NCBI RefSeq assembly: GCF_003052585.1
Contig: NZ_QASN01000002.1
Span: 310,001 to 374,000, forward strand
Length of the DNA stretch: 64,000 bases
Direction of reading: 5' to 3'
Source: Pseudomonas mangrovi
Lineage (GTDB): Bacteria > Pseudomonadota > Gammaproteobacteria > Pseudomonadales > Pseudomonadaceae
Made by a program: the position numbers and the translations under genes. Below are positions 26,577 to 36,735 of the stretch, one piece after another. How positions within the stretch are numbered: the stretch's first letter is position 1; each line of letters opens with the position of its first letter. The notes under the pieces are model-generated. The model had not been told where the DNA came from. It made no database searches and saw only the letters and a program-made list of their open reading frames with translations.

Positions 26577-27590
26577 ATGAAAGCTGTCGCCTACCGCCAG
26601 TGCCTGCCCACCAGCGATCCTGCAGCGCTCCTCGATGTCGAGCTGCCCGAGCCCGAACCGGGCACGCGTGACCTGTTGGTGGAGGTACAGGCGATATCGG
26701 TCAATCCGGTGGACACCAAGATCCGCCGCAACCAGGCGCCGCCGGCCGGCGAGCTCAAGGTACTGGGCTGGGATGTCGCTGGCGTGGTGAAAGCGGTCGG
26801 CAGCGAGGTCAGCCTGTTCCGCCCCGGTGACCGGGTCTACTACGCCGGCGCCATCGACCGGCCCGGTGCCAACAGCGAACTGCATCTGGTCGACGAACGC
26901 ATCGTCGGGCGTATGCCGCACAGTCTCGACTTCGCTCAGGCGGCGGCACTGCCACTGACCGCCATCACCGCCTGGGAACTGCTGTTCGAACGCCTCGGCG
27001 TGACGCCGGAGAGCACGACAGCTGCGGGCTCGCTGCTGATCGTCGGCGCGGCGGGCGGAGTCGGTTCGATCCTCGTCCAGCTTGCCCGTCAACTGACCGG
27101 TCTGCAGATCATCGCCACCTGCGGCCGGGCCGAGAGCAGGGAGTGGCTACAGACGCTGGGCGCGCACCTGGTGATCGATCACCGTCGCCCACTGCACGCC
27201 GAGCTGCGCGCGCTGGGCATAGATCAGGTGGAGCGGGTCGCCAGCCTGACACACACCGATCAGCACTTCGATCAACTGGTTGAGGCCCTCACGCCGCAAG
27301 GCCGCCTGGCGCTGATCGACGACCCTGCGGCGCTGGACATCCTCAAGCTCAAGCGCAAGAGCCTGTCGCTGCACTGGGAGTTCATGTACACCCGTTCGCT
27401 GTTCGGCACGCCCGACATGATCGCCCAGCATCATCTGCTCAACCGGGTCGCCGAGCTGATCGACGCCGGCGTGCTGAAGACCACCCTGGCCGCCCACTTC
27501 GGACGAATCGAGGCAGCCAACCTGCGCCGCGCCCACGCGCTGCTGGAAAGCGGCACGTCCCGCGGCAAGATCGTCCTGCAAGGATTCTGA
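26577..27590 (+). CDS. Zinc-less MDR-type quinone oxidoreductase
   Basis: 337-residue NADPH-dependent medium-chain reductase. It has the GroES-like N-terminal half (VEVQAISVNPVDTKIRRN), the Rossmann motif GAAGGVGS, and HALLESGTSRGKIVLQGF at the end, typical of the zinc-binding-alcohol-dehydrogenase-family / ZTA1-like quinone oxidoreductases. The cysteine and histidine zinc ligands of true alcohol dehydrogenases are absent. GGAG lies 9 bases before the ATG. It probably forms an operon with the upstream RutR-like regulator. Substrate not predictable. Confidence 0.92.
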   Translation: MKAVAYRQCLPTSDPAALLDVELPEPEPGTRDLLVEVQAISVNPVDTKIRRNQAPPAGELKVLGWDVAGVVKAVGSEVSLFRPGDRVYYAGAIDRPGANSELHLVDERIVGRMPHSLDFAQAAALPLTAITAWELLFERLGVTPESTTAAGSLLIVGAAGGVGSILVQLARQLTGLQIIATCGRAESREWLQTLGAHLVIDHRRPLHAELRALGIDQVERVASLTHTDQHFDQLVEALTPQGRLALIDDPAALDILKLKRKSLSLHWEFMYTRSLFGTPDMIAQHHLLNRVAELIDAGVLKTTLAAHFGRIEAANLRRAHALLESGTSRGKIVLQGF

Positions 27591-28032
27591 GCAACTGCGC
27601 CAACGCGACGAGCGGGCATGTCCAGCCGTTGCGCTTGGCGCTCGCCAACCAAATACTGAACGCCGGTTCCGCCAGCGCAAACCAAGGCGCTAGAGCGGCT
27701 CCTTTATCACTTAAAACCTGTCGCTATAGTCAAACTAATACTTAGAACTATTTTCATCCTTTTCATTGAAAGGCCTCAACAAGGCTGCTAGCTTCACTGG
27801 TCAAGCCAGCACGCACCCACGTGCCGACCAGCCTGTTATTCACTGGCGGCCCCGGCCTCTAGCGCCGTCGCAGCCTGGCCTCGGAAAGTCTTCGTCTCCG
27901 AGCCGGAATGCAGGGGTCGTGTGCTGGACAGCTTGGCGAGAATGCGCAGCTTTCGGGTTGTCATTGAAGTCTCGTAGCCTTCTGCCGAAAGCAGAAGGTC
28001 GACCACTGTGTTCTCTGACTCTCGGGGTATGG
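27591..28032 (+). other. 442-base leader region before the GGDEF/EAL gene
   Basis: No gene is supported here, though the downstream frame stays open to 27766. An AT-richer patch (about 27700-27770) carries TATAGT at 27725-27730 as a possible -10, implying a leader of about 300 bases. Near its 3' end CCTTCTGC (27978-27985) pairs perfectly with GCAGAAGG (27991-27998) over the loop CGAAA. I looked for the conserved core of c-di-GMP riboswitches and did not find it. Confidence 0.5.
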
Positions 28033-31000
28033 ATGCGACCCGATCTTTCCCAACCGCTGCGCCTGAGCTTTTTCTATCTGCTGTTCGGCGCTGCCTGGAT
28101 CATTGCCAGCGACCGGCTGTTGCTCTGGCTCGGCCTCGATCCGCCAACGCTGAGCGAAATGCAGAGCCTCAAGGGCATGCTGTTCATCGCCTCCAGCGGC
28201 ATGCTGCTGTTCATCCTCGCGCTACGCCACGAACTCAACCGCCAGCGACATCTGGACAGCCTGGCGCTGAGCAACCGCCAGTTGCTGCAGGCGCAGCGCA
28301 ACGCCGCGCTGGCCGACTGGAGCTGGTTCAAGGGCTTTCACTGGTCCGCCGCCGCGCTGCGCCTGCTCGGGCAATCCGAAGAGACTCCGCACAGTGGCGA
28401 TTCCGGCGAGTTTCTCGACTGGCTGCACCCGGCGGACCGCCCGGCGATGGAGCAGTGCCTGCAACTGCTCGCGCGCGGCGAACCCTTTGCCGTGAACGTC
28501 CGCCTGCTGCGGCAACGTGCCGGCAGGCCGGTATGGCTGCGGCTGATCGGTGACGCAGAAGGTCCGGGACGCGCGATAGGCACCCTTCAGGACATCAGCC
28601 AACAGATGCAGGAGCAGGAGCAGTTGCGCGAGAGCGAACTGCGCCTGCGCCAGCTGTTCGAGCAGACGCCGCACATCGCCGTGCAGGGCTACGATCGGCA
28701 GCGCCGGGTGATCTACTGGAACCCCGGCAGCGTGCGCCTGTATGGCTACAGCGCCGAGCAGGCCCTCGGCCAGCGGATGGAAGAGCTGATACTGCCAGCG
28801 GAGCGCCACGATTCGATCAGCGGCCAGTTCCTCCACTGGTTCGATCAGGGCACGCCGGGCAGCGCCTGCGAAACCCGCATGCAGCGACACGACGGCAGCC
28901 TGGTGCCGGTCTATTCGAGTCAGATCCTGCTGCGCAATCTGCACAACGAATCCGAGCTCTACTGCGTCGACATCGACCTCAGCGAACAGCAGCGCATCCA
29001 TCTCGACCTGCAACAGAGCGAACAACGCTATCGCGACCTGGTCGAGCACCTTGCGGAAGTCATCTTCCTGACCGATCGCGACCTGCGCCTGAACCTGATC
29101 AATCCGGCCTGGGAACGCCTCACCGGGCAGTCCCGACGCCAATCGCTGGGCCAGCCGCTGACCCGCTTCATGCCCGAGGAGGATGCCGCGCTGCTGAGTC
29201 GCCAGGCAGCGGCCATCCGCGCGGGCGACCTGCCGCTGTGGCGCGGCGAATGCCGTCTGCTCGATCACGCCGGCAATCCGCGCTGGGTGGAGCTGGCATT
29301 GGCTGCGGGCGACGGTCCCGATGCCGGCCTGCGCGGCAGCATCCAGGACATTCACGCCAGACACCACGCACGCAAGCTGCAACAGGCGCGCAATGCGGTG
29401 CTCGACGAAGTGCTGGGTCAGCTGCCGCTGACCAGCATCCTCGAAGGTATCGCCCGGCGCCTCGAGGAGCTGATGCCCGAGCTGCGCGTGTCCATCGCGC
29501 TGCTCGACGACGATGGACAGTTGCGTCTCGCCGCGGCACCGAGCATGCCGGAGGGATTCGCCAGTGCCTTCGAACGCCTCGGCCCACGCGGTCTCTGCAC
29601 CCAGGCCCTGAGTAGCGGTGGGCCGCTGGCAATCAGTGACCTGCAGACCGGTGACCCGGAAGTCGCCAGCATGGCCGGCCGCGCCGGCTTTGCCTCCTGC
29701 TGGTCGCTGCCATTTCGCGACGACACCGACGCCCTGCTCGGCACCTTTGCCGTCTACATGCGCAAGCGCGGCGAGCCCGACGAGGAATCGGTCGCGCTGC
29801 TCACCGAGTTCACCCGGCTGGCTGGCCTGGCGATCCAGCAGCAGCAGCGCGAGCAGGCACGCCTGGAGAGCGAACAGCGCTTTCGCGCGACATTCGAGCA
29901 GGCCGCGGTCGGTATCGCCCAGCTGTCGCCGGACGGCCACTGGTTACGGGTCAACGAGCGCATGTGCCAGATGCTCGGCTACTCGCGCGAAGCGCTGCTG
30001 CAATCCACCTATCAGGAGCTTTCCTGCCAGGAGGACCTGCCGGAAGAAATGCGCCAGGCGGCACGCATCCTCGTCGGCGAGATCGACTCCTATCGACTGG
30101 AAAAGCGCTTCCTGCGCGAGCACGGCGCGCTGCTCTGGGCCCGACTGAACGTCACCCTGGTCCGCGATGACCAGCGCAAGCCGCTGTACTTCGTGGTGGT
30201 CATCGAAGACATCAGCCTGCGCAAGGAGCAGGAACAGGCGCTGCAACAGGCCGCGACCGTGTTCGACAGTACCCATGAAGCGGTCGCCATCGTCGATGCC
30301 CGACGGCGCATTCTCACCAGCAACCCGGCATTCTGCGACATCACCGGGATGGACCCGCAACAGACCTTCGGCCAGCGCCTGAGCCTGACCCTGCAAGGCA
30401 GCGAGGATCGGGCGCGCTATCGCGAGCTCTGGCACAGCCTGCTGGCGGAAGGTCGCTGGCAGGGTGAGCTGACCACCCGCAAGAACGACGGCACCCTGCT
30501 GCCCTTGTGGCTGACCGCCAGCCGGGTGCGCGACGGCGACCCGGAAACCCCGCAGTACGTGCTGATCTTCAGCGACCTGAGCCAGACCAAGGAAAGCCAG
30601 GCACGCCTGGCGCAGCTGGCCAACTTCGACCCGCTGACCGGCCTGCCGAACCGCCTGTTCGCCATGAATCGCCTGTCCCACGCCCTCGACCACGCCCGCC
30701 GGCGCAACGAGAAGCTGGCCGTGCTGCTGGTCGATCTGGATGACTTCAAAACGGTCAACGACGGCCTGGGTCTGCCGGTCGGTGACGAGCTGCTGATCGG
30801 CGTATCCCGCCGCCTGCAGGAGCGCCTGCGCTGCGAGGACACCCTGGCGCGCTTCGGCGGTGACGAGTTCATGGTCATCCTCGAAGACATCCCCAGCCCC
30901 GAGGAGGCGGCGCTGATCGCCCGCGCCCTGCTCAACCTGTTCGAGACCCCGCTGTCCCTGAGCGATGGCCGCGAGGCCTATCTGGGCGGCTGCATCGGCA

Positions 31001-31929
31001 TCAGCGTCTACCCCAACGATGGCTTCGGCGGCGAAGAACTGATTCGTAACGCCGACGCGGCGCTCAACCAGGCCAAGGCCGAAGGGCGCAACAGCTATCG
31101 CTACTACACCCAGGCGCTGACCGAGCGCGCCAACCTGCGCCTGACGCTCGAAGCGCGCCTGCGCAAGGCCCTGCGCCAGGGCGAGTTCTGCCTGCACTAC
31201 CAGCCGTTGATCGACGTCGCCAGCGGCGAAGCATTCGGTGTCGAGGCGCTGCTGCGCTGGGAAAGCGAGGACGGTACCGTCTCGCCCAGCGACTTCATCC
31301 CCATGGCGGAGGAAACCGGGCTGATCATCCCGATCGGTGCCTGGGTGCTGCGCGAGGCCTGTCGCCAGGCACAGATCTGGCGCCGCGAAGGATTGCCGCT
31401 GCAGACCCTGGCGGTGAACCTGTCACCGCGCCAGTTCCGCAAGGCCGATCTGCTCGGCCAGGTGCGCGAGGCGCTGCGCATGAGTGGCCTGCCGGCACAT
31501 TGCCTGGAACTGGAAATCACCGAAGGCGCGCTGGTCGACGATGTCGAGCAGGCGCGCGCGACCCTGGCCACCCTGAAGCAGCTCGGCGTGCAGCTGGCAG
31601 TGGACGATTTCGGCACCGGCTACTCATCGCTCGGCTACCTGCGCAGTTTCCCGCTGGACAAGCTAAAGATCGACCAGAGCTTCATGCGCGGCGTCCCCGA
31701 GGACCGCGGCAATCTGGAGATCGTCTCTACCATCATCGGTCTGGCGCGCAATCTGGAACTGAAGATACTCGCCGAAGGCGTGGAAACCCCGGAGCAGCTT
31801 GCCACCCTGCGTCAACTGGGCTGCGAGCAGTGCCAGGGCTATCTGTTCAGTCGTGCGCTGCCGCCGGAGGCACTGCCCGGCTGCTGGAACGAGCTGCCGG
31901 CCAGGCAGGAAAAACCGCAGCGCAGCTGA
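28033..31929 (+). CDS. Membrane PAS/GAF-GGDEF-EAL cyclic-di-GMP protein
   Basis: 1298 residues. Two membrane segments (about 8-34 and 46-66) are followed by PAS-like domains (about 90-195, 203-320, 330-443), a GAF domain (about 455-605), two more PAS (about 615-732, 740-855), GGDEF (about 860-1026) and EAL (about 1040-1290). The cyclase motif GGDEF is intact at 942-946 with inhibitory I-site R933-CE-D936 five residues before it. The phosphodiesterase motif is intact (Glu1071 in VEALLRW; VDDFGTGYSS present). Both activities are therefore possible. The ATG at 28033 opens the first membrane helix; the earlier frame (to 27766) shows no protein-like signal. Signals are unknown. Confidence 0.93.
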   Translation: MRPDLSQPLRLSFFYLLFGAAWIIASDRLLLWLGLDPPTLSEMQSLKGMLFIASSGMLLFILALRHELNRQRHLDSLALSNRQLLQAQRNAALADWSWFKGFHWSAAALRLLGQSEETPHSGDSGEFLDWLHPADRPAMEQCLQLLARGEPFAVNVRLLRQRAGRPVWLRLIGDAEGPGRAIGTLQDISQQMQEQEQLRESELRLRQLFEQTPHIAVQGYDRQRRVIYWNPGSVRLYGYSAEQALGQRMEELILPAERHDSISGQFLHWFDQGTPGSACETRMQRHDGSLVPVYSSQILLRNLHNESELYCVDIDLSEQQRIHLDLQQSEQRYRDLVEHLAEVIFLTDRDLRLNLINPAWERLTGQSRRQSLGQPLTRFMPEEDAALLSRQAAAIRAGDLPLWRGECRLLDHAGNPRWVELALAAGDGPDAGLRGSIQDIHARHHARKLQQARNAVLDEVLGQLPLTSILEGIARRLEELMPELRVSIALLDDDGQLRLAAAPSMPEGFASAFERLGPRGLCTQALSSGGPLAISDLQTGDPEVASMAGRAGFASCWSLPFRDDTDALLGTFAVYMRKRGEPDEESVALLTEFTRLAGLAIQQQQREQARLESEQRFRATFEQAAVGIAQLSPDGHWLRVNERMCQMLGYSREALLQSTYQELSCQEDLPEEMRQAARILVGEIDSYRLEKRFLREHGALLWARLNVTLVRDDQRKPLYFVVVIEDISLRKEQEQALQQAATVFDSTHEAVAIVDARRRILTSNPAFCDITGMDPQQTFGQRLSLTLQGSEDRARYRELWHSLLAEGRWQGELTTRKNDGTLLPLWLTASRVRDGDPETPQYVLIFSDLSQTKESQARLAQLANFDPLTGLPNRLFAMNRLSHALDHARRRNEKLAVLLVDLDDFKTVNDGLGLPVGDELLIGVSRRLQERLRCEDTLARFGGDEFMVILEDIPSPEEAALIARALLNLFETPLSLSDGREAYLGGCIGISVYPNDGFGGEELIRNADAALNQAKAEGRNSYRYYTQALTERANLRLTLEARLRKALRQGEFCLHYQPLIDVASGEAFGVEALLRWESEDGTVSPSDFIPMAEETGLIIPIGAWVLREACRQAQIWRREGLPLQTLAVNLSPRQFRKADLLGQVREALRMSGLPAHCLELEITEGALVDDVEQARATLATLKQLGVQLAVDDFGTGYSSLGYLRSFPLDKLKIDQSFMRGVPEDRGNLEIVSTIIGLARNLELKILAEGVETPEQLATLRQLGCEQCQGYLFSRALPPEALPGCWNELPARQEKPQRS

Positions 31930-31952
31930 ACCCCGCGCAACGGCCAGTTGAA

Positions 31953-31993
31953 TTGATCCGGATCACGGATCCTTCATGGCAGGGGACTAGAGT
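31953..31993 (+). promoter_or_regulatory. ANR/FNR-type promoter of the 56-residue protein gene
   Basis: TTGAT-CCGG-ATCAC at 31953-31966 matches the ANR/FNR/DNR consensus TTGAT-N4-ATCAA at 9 of 10 positions. TAGAGT at 31988-31993 is a plausible -10. With a start near 32001 the box centre is at about -41.5, the class II activation position. This predicts induction at low oxygen. Confidence 0.7.
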
Positions 31994-32021
31994 AGAACCT
32001 CCCACCGAGGAGGTGACGTCG

Positions 32022-32192
32022 ATGAAAGTGCTTCTACGCAAGGCTTCGCAGGGTGATGGCTGGCAGGTTCTGCTGGATCGCCACCGCGTCAGTTTCCGCA
32101 GCGAAGAGGAGGCGCGGGCCTTCCTGGCGACCTTGCAGGCGCGCCTGCAGGCGCCGCACCCACTGCCCTGGCAGGAGCGCCAGGCCGGCTGA
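32022..32192 (+). CDS. Small uncharacterised protein under ANR-type control
   Basis: 56 residues beginning MKVLLRKASQGDGWQVLLDRH. It is basic and soluble, with no cysteine, signal peptide or membrane segment, and probably has a beta-hairpin start followed by a helix (SEEEARAFLATLQARL) and a Pro-rich tail (APHPLPWQE). The ribosome site GGAGGTGA 6 bases before the ATG is among the strongest in the window. It is preceded by a near-consensus ANR/FNR box and -10, and converges on the Bcr/CflA gene with a 6-base gap. Family not recognised; a role under microaerobic conditions is inferred from the promoter only. Confidence 0.8.
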   Translation: MKVLLRKASQGDGWQVLLDRHRVSFRSEEEARAFLATLQARLQAPHPLPWQERQAG

Positions 32193-32198
32193 CCGGTC

Positions 32199-33383
32199 TC
32201 AGACCGTCGCCGTCCGGGCCGCCCGCCATAGCGTCAGCAACGCCGCCAGCAAGGACGCCGCCGCGCACAAGGCGATGGCCAGGCTCATCGGCAGCGCGCT
32301 GCCGTCATGGAAGAACGCCACCAGCGCAGCCACCGGTGCAGCAATGCCGAACTGCAGAAAGCCCAGCAGCGCCGAGGCGCTGCCGGCATGACTGGCCTGC
32401 CCGGCCATCGCACAGGCGCTGGCATTGGGAATGATGCAACCCAGGCTGGCCAAGCAGATGAACAGGGGCGGCAGCAGTGGCCAGAAGCTCGCCCGCTGCG
32501 ACCAGGTCAGCGCTACCAGCACTGCGGCGAACAGCAGATAGGCCGCCACCGTGCGCGGCAACAGAAAGGCCGGGCCGTGCCGCCTGACCAGTTGCGCGTT
32601 GACCTGGGCCATCAGGATGAATCCCGCCGCGTTGGCGCCGAACAGCCAGCCATAGCTGGATTCGCTGATGCCATAGAGCTCGATGAAGACGAATGGCGAG
32701 GCGGTGATGTAGGCGAACATGCCAGCCATGGCAAAGGCACCGGTCAGTGCATGCCCCATGAATTCGCCCTCCCCCAGCAGCCGACGATAGTGGGCGAACG
32801 CTCCGCTCAGCGGCGCAGGCACCTCGCCGGCAGGAAAGCTCTCCGGCAGCCAGAGCCATACCGCCAGTAGACACAGGGCGGAAAACAGCGCCAGACCGAT
32901 GAAGATCGATTGCCAGCCGAGCACCTGGAGCATCAGGCCGCCGGCCGCCGGAGCCAGGATTGGCGCCACCCCCATCACCAGCATCAGCTGCGAGAAGACC
33001 CGCGCGGTATTCAGTGGGTCGCACAGGTCACGTACCACCGCGCGCGCGATGACCATGCCGGCGCAACCGCCGAGGGCCTGGACGAAGCGCGCGCCGATCA
33101 ACCAGTCGAGGCTGGGCGCCAGGGCGCAGCCCAGCGAGGCCAGAGTAAATAGCGTGATGCCCGCCAGCAGCGGCGGCCGCCGGCCGAAGCGGTCGGCCAG
33201 CGGGCCGTAGATCAGCTGACCCAGGGCAATGCCGACGAAGTACGCCGACAGCGACAACTGCACCTGATCGACATCGGTACCGAACGCGCGCGCCAGCGCG
33301 GGGAACGCCGGCAGGTAGAAGTCGATGGCCAGCGGGCCGAAAGCCGTCAGTGCACCGAGGATCAGCAGCAGGCGAAGGGTCAT
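32199..33383 (-). CDS. Bcr/CflA-family multidrug MFS transporter
   Basis: 394-residue inner-membrane proton-driven exporter with about 12 membrane segments. The first-loop signature of DHA1 drug exporters is present: IDFYLPAFPALARAFGT in helix 1-2, then GPLADRFGRRPPLLAG (about 60-75), and motif C-like GGCAGMVIARAVVRDL near 104-119. These are typical of Bcr/CflA/florfenicol-type proteins. Substrate range cannot be read from sequence. It is transcribed alone, convergent with the ANR-controlled small gene. Confidence 0.93.
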   Translation of the reverse strand: MTLRLLLILGALTAFGPLAIDFYLPAFPALARAFGTDVDQVQLSLSAYFVGIALGQLIYGPLADRFGRRPPLLAGITLFTLASLGCALAPSLDWLIGARFVQALGGCAGMVIARAVVRDLCDPLNTARVFSQLMLVMGVAPILAPAAGGLMLQVLGWQSIFIGLALFSALCLLAVWLWLPESFPAGEVPAPLSGAFAHYRRLLGEGEFMGHALTGAFAMAGMFAYITASPFVFIELYGISESSYGWLFGANAAGFILMAQVNAQLVRRHGPAFLLPRTVAAYLLFAAVLVALTWSQRASFWPLLPPLFICLASLGCIIPNASACAMAGQASHAGSASALLGFLQFGIAAPVAALVAFFHDGSALPMSLAIALCAAASLLAALLTLWRAARTATV

Positions 33384-33589
33384 GGGCGATCCGGTGTTCT
33401 TTGGTTCATAAACGGTCTCGGCAAAGGCTCATCGATCATCGGAATGCGCCTCGCAGGCGCCCTGGCCTAACCTCCGCAGGCTGGCGCCGAGCGTCGCGAG
33501 GCCCAACGGACAACTGCGCAAAGATCCCTGCGGAGCGGCTTTCATCCATCCCGCGAGGAACTGGCCCCGGTATGTATCGGCGGCATGCT

Positions 33590-33609
33590 GTTGGGCCTTG
33601 CGGCCCAAC
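33590..33609. repeat. Palindromic repeat touching the RND permease stop codon
   Basis: GTTGGGCC (33590-33597) and GGCCCAAC (33602-33609) form a perfect stem over TTGC. It ends one base before the permease stop codon, and is followed on the plus strand by CTACGG, like the repeat cluster at 48.7-49.0 kb. A second partly related element (GCGCCT-CGC-AGGCGC) lies near 33446. It may double as a terminator for the efflux operon. Confidence 0.55.
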
Positions 33610-36600
33610 CTACGGTGCGGCGCGACGACGACGCAGGCGCTCCGTGCCCTTCTCGACCAACTCGTAGAACATCGGCACGAACAGCATCGCCAATACGGTC
33701 GCGGCGATCATCCCGCCGATCACCCCGGTGCCGATGGAGTGGCGGCTGGCCGAACCGGCCCCTGAACTGATGGCCAGCGGTACCACGCCGAGAATGAACG
33801 CCAGCGACGTCATCACGATCGGACGGAAACGCAGCCGCGCCGCGTCCAGCGCCGCCTCACGGATGCCCAGCCCTTCGCTGCGCCGCAGCACGGCGAACTC
33901 CACCAGCAGGATCGCGTTCTTCGCGCCCAGGCCGATCAGCGTCACCAGACCGACCTGGAAATACACGTCGTTGGCGATGCCGCGCAGCCAGATCGCCAGA
34001 ATCGCGCCGAACACCGCGAAGGGCACCGCGGTGATCACCGCGATCGGCAGGGTCCAGCGCTCGTACATCGCGGCGAGAATCAGGAAGACCATGATCAGGC
34101 CGAAGATGAACGCGGTGTTGCCGGTGCCCTGGGTGGCCACCTCCTGGAACGCCGAGCCGGTCCAGGCCAGCGAATAGTCGCTGCCGAGCACCTGATCGGC
34201 GACCTCGCGCGCGGCCTGCAGCGCCTGGCCGGAGCTGTAGCCGGGCGCCGGGCTGCCCATCACCTTGGCCGCCGGATAGACGTTGAAGCGCTCGTAGGTA
34301 TCCGGCCCGAGCACCCGATTGACCTTGACCAGCGAGCTGAGCGGGATCATTTCCCCGGTACTGGAGCGCACGAACACCTGATTCAGGTCCTCCGGCTTGC
34401 GGCGGAACTCCGCTTCCGACTGCATGCTTACCTGATAGGTACGTCCGAACAGGGTGAAGTCATTGACGTAGAAGCTGCCGAAAGTGCTCTGCATGGCGGT
34501 GAAAACATCGTTCACCGGCACGCCCAGGGCACGCGCCTTGTTACGGTCCAGGTCGACGAAGTACTGCGGAATGCTGGCGTCGAAGGTCGTCCGCACGCCA
34601 TCCAGCTCCGGCCGCTTGGCCGCTTCCTCGACGAACTTCTGGCTGATCTCGGCCAGCGCCGCGGTGCCCTGGGCGGCGCGGTCCTGGATATAGGCCTCGA
34701 AACCACCGGTGGTACTCATGCCGGAAATCGGCGGCGGGTTGAAGGCCATGACCATGGCGTTGCGCCGGGTCTCCTCGGAGCCCATCTCACCCACCGCGTG
34801 GGTGAAGTTGCGCGCATCCAGCTCGGCGCTCTTGCGCTCGCTCCAGTCCTTGAGCGGGATGAACGACACCCCGGCGTTGGAGCGCTGGCCGAACGAAAGC
34901 ACGTCGAAGCCGGCGAACGTCACCACGTTGGCTACCGCTTCATGCTCGAGCAACTGCTCGGTCACGTCGCTGGTGACTTTCTGGGTCCGTGTCAGTGACG
35001 CGGCTGGCTGCAGGTAGTAGGCCGCGATCACGTAGCCCTGGTCTTCCTCGGGCACCAGCGCCGAGGGCACGCGGGTGAAGATCCAGGCGGTCACGCCGAT
35101 CATGCCGATGAACAGCAGCAGGCCGAGCAGCACGCGCTTGAGCAGGAAGCGCACGCCGACGCTGTAGCCGGCGGTGATCCGATCGAACTGGCGGTTGAAC
35201 CAGCGGAACGGCGCTGCCGGCTCATGTTCGCCGGGCTTGAGCATGACCGCGCAAAGCGCCGGGCTCAGGGTCAGCGCGACGATGCCGGAGATGATCACCG
35301 AGATCGCGATGGTCATCGCGAACTGGCGGTACATCTGCCCGGCAAGACCGTCCATCAGCGCCACCGGGACGAACACCGCGCAGAGCACCAGCACGATCGA
35401 GATGATCGGCCCGGTGACTTCATCCATCGCCTTGATCGCCGCTTCGCGCGGGCCGAGCTTTTCGGTACGCATCACCCGCTCGACGTTCTCGATCACCACG
35501 ATGGCGTCATCCACCACGATGCCGATGGCCAGCACCAGCCCGAACAGCGTCAGCAGGTTGATCGAGAAGCCCATCATGTACATGCCGGCAAAGGTGCCGA
35601 CCAGCGACACCGGGATCGCCAGCACCGGAATCAGCGTCGCGCGCCAGTTCTGCAGGAACAGGAAGACCACCAGCACCACCAGCAGCATGGCCTCGAAGAA
35701 GGTCTTCACGACCTCGCTGATCGAGGCCTCGACGAACTTGGTGGTGTCATAGGGAATGCGGTAGTCGACCCCCTCGGGGAAACGGGCGGACATCTCCTCC
35801 ATCGCCTTGCGCACGTTCTCTGCCGTCTCCAGGGCATTGGCCCCAGGCTGCAGGAAAATGCCGAACGCCGCGGCCGGCTTGCCGTTCAGCGTGGCCTGGA
35901 AGGCGTAATCCTTGGCGCCGAGCTCGACCCGGGCGACATCCTTCAGCCGCAGGCTGGCGCCATTGGCATCGGTGCGCAGAAGGATGTTCTCGAACTCGGC
36001 GACATCGGCGAAACGTCCCAGGGTGGTCACCGAATAGGTGAACTCCTGCTCCGCGCCCATCGGCTGCTGGCCGAAGCTGCCGGCGGCGAATTGCGAGTTC
36101 TGGGTGCCGATGGCCTGGGCCACGTCGCTCGGCGTCATGCCGTACTGGGCCAGTTTGTCCGGGCGCAGCCAGATGCGCATGGAGTAGTCCTTGGCGCCGA
36201 ACTGGCTGGCATCACCGACGCCGGGCAGGCGCTTGATCTCGTCGATGACGTTGACCAGCGCGTAGTTGCTGAGGAACACCGGATCGCGCGAGCCATCCGG
36301 GGAATACATGTTGACCACCTGCAGGATCGCCGCCGAGCGCTTCTGCACCTGCACGCCCTGCCGGCGCACTTCCTCGGGCAGCTTGGCGAGTGCCGCGGAG
36401 ACCCGGTTGTTGACGTCGATGGTGGCCTGGTCCGGGTCGGTGCCGACCTGGAACGACACGGTGATCCGCAGCGTGCCGCTGCTGGAGGCCACCGAGTTCT
36501 GGTAAAGCATGTTCGGCACGCCGTTGATCTGCTGCTCCAGCGGCGCCGCGACCGTGCTGGCGATCACCTCCGAGCTGGCGCCCGGATAGGCGGCGCTGAC

Positions 36601-36735
36601 CACCACCTGGGGCGGAACGATGTCCGGGTACTGGGCGATCGGCAGACCGCGCATGGCGATCAGGCCGGCGATGGCGATGATGATCGACAGCACACCGGCG
36701 AATACCGGTCGGTCGATGAAGTAGCGCGCGATCAC
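33610..36735 (-). CDS. RND (HAE1) multidrug efflux permease
   Basis: 1041-residue inner-membrane efflux pump of the AcrB/MexB/TtgB class. It begins [20 protein letters not shown], has the proton-relay pair of aspartates in helix 4 ([17 protein letters not shown], about 400-416) and the helix-10 lysine ([16 protein letters not shown]), and 12 membrane segments with two large periplasmic loops. The start codon is GTG and overlaps the adaptor's stop as GTGA, so translation is coupled. No outer-membrane channel gene follows, so it must use one encoded elsewhere. Regulation is probably by the divergent TtgR-like repressor. Confidence 0.96.
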   Translation of the reverse strand: MIARYFIDRPVFAGVLSIIIAIAGLIAMRGLPIAQYPDIVPPQVVVSAAYPGASSEVIASTVAAPLEQQINGVPNMLYQNSVASSSGTLRITVSFQVGTDPDQATIDVNNRVSAALAKLPEEVRRQGVQVQKRSAAILQVVNMYSPDGSRDPVFLSNYALVNVIDEIKRLPGVGDASQFGAKDYSMRIWLRPDKLAQYGMTPSDVAQAIGTQNSQFAAGSFGQQPMGAEQEFTYSVTTLGRFADVAEFENILLRTDANGASLRLKDVARVELGAKDYAFQATLNGKPAAAFGIFLQPGANALETAENVRKAMEEMSARFPEGVDYRIPYDTTKFVEASISEVVKTFFEAMLLVVLVVFLFLQNWRATLIPVLAIPVSLVGTFAGMYMMGFSINLLTLFGLVLAIGIVVDDAIVVIENVERVMRTEKLGPREAAIKAMDEVTGPIISIVLVLCAVFVPVALMDGLAGQMYRQFAMTIAISVIISGIVALTLSPALCAVMLKPGEHEPAAPFRWFNRQFDRITAGYSVGVRFLLKRVLLGLLLFIGMIGVTAWIFTRVPSALVPEEDQGYVIAAYYLQPAASLTRTQKVTSDVTEQLLEHEAVANVVTFAGFDVLSFGQRSNAGVSFIPLKDWSERKSAELDARNFTHAVGEMGSEETRRNAMVMAFNPPPISGMSTTGGFEAYIQDRAAQGTAALAEISQKFVEEAAKRPELDGVRTTFDASIPQYFVDLDRNKARALGVPVNDVFTAMQSTFGSFYVNDFTLFGRTYQVSMQSEAEFRRKPEDLNQVFVRSSTGEMIPLSSLVKVNRVLGPDTYERFNVYPAAKVMGSPAPGYSSGQALQAAREVADQVLGSDYSLAWTGSAFQEVATQGTGNTAFIFGLIMVFLILAAMYERWTLPIAVITAVPFAVFGAILAIWLRGIANDVYFQVGLVTLIGLGAKNAILLVEFAVLRRSEGLGIREAALDAARLRFRPIVMTSLAFILGVVPLAISSGAGSASRHSIGTGVIGGMIAATVLAMLFVPMFYELVEKGTERLRRRRAAP

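Noticed and set aside
27591..28032. A c-di-GMP riboswitch ahead of the GGDEF/EAL gene
   Set aside because: The conserved GEMM core and tetraloop-receptor features are not present; only simple hairpins are seen.
27766..28032. N-terminal extension of the GGDEF/EAL protein (89 codons)
   Set aside because: The translated extension is low in hydrophobic core and has no domain; the membrane helix begins right after the ATG at 28033.
28222..31197. Two long minus-strand frames (572 and 417 codons) opposite the GGDEF/EAL gene
   Set aside because: Antisense to conserved catalytic domains; no start signals or domains of their own.
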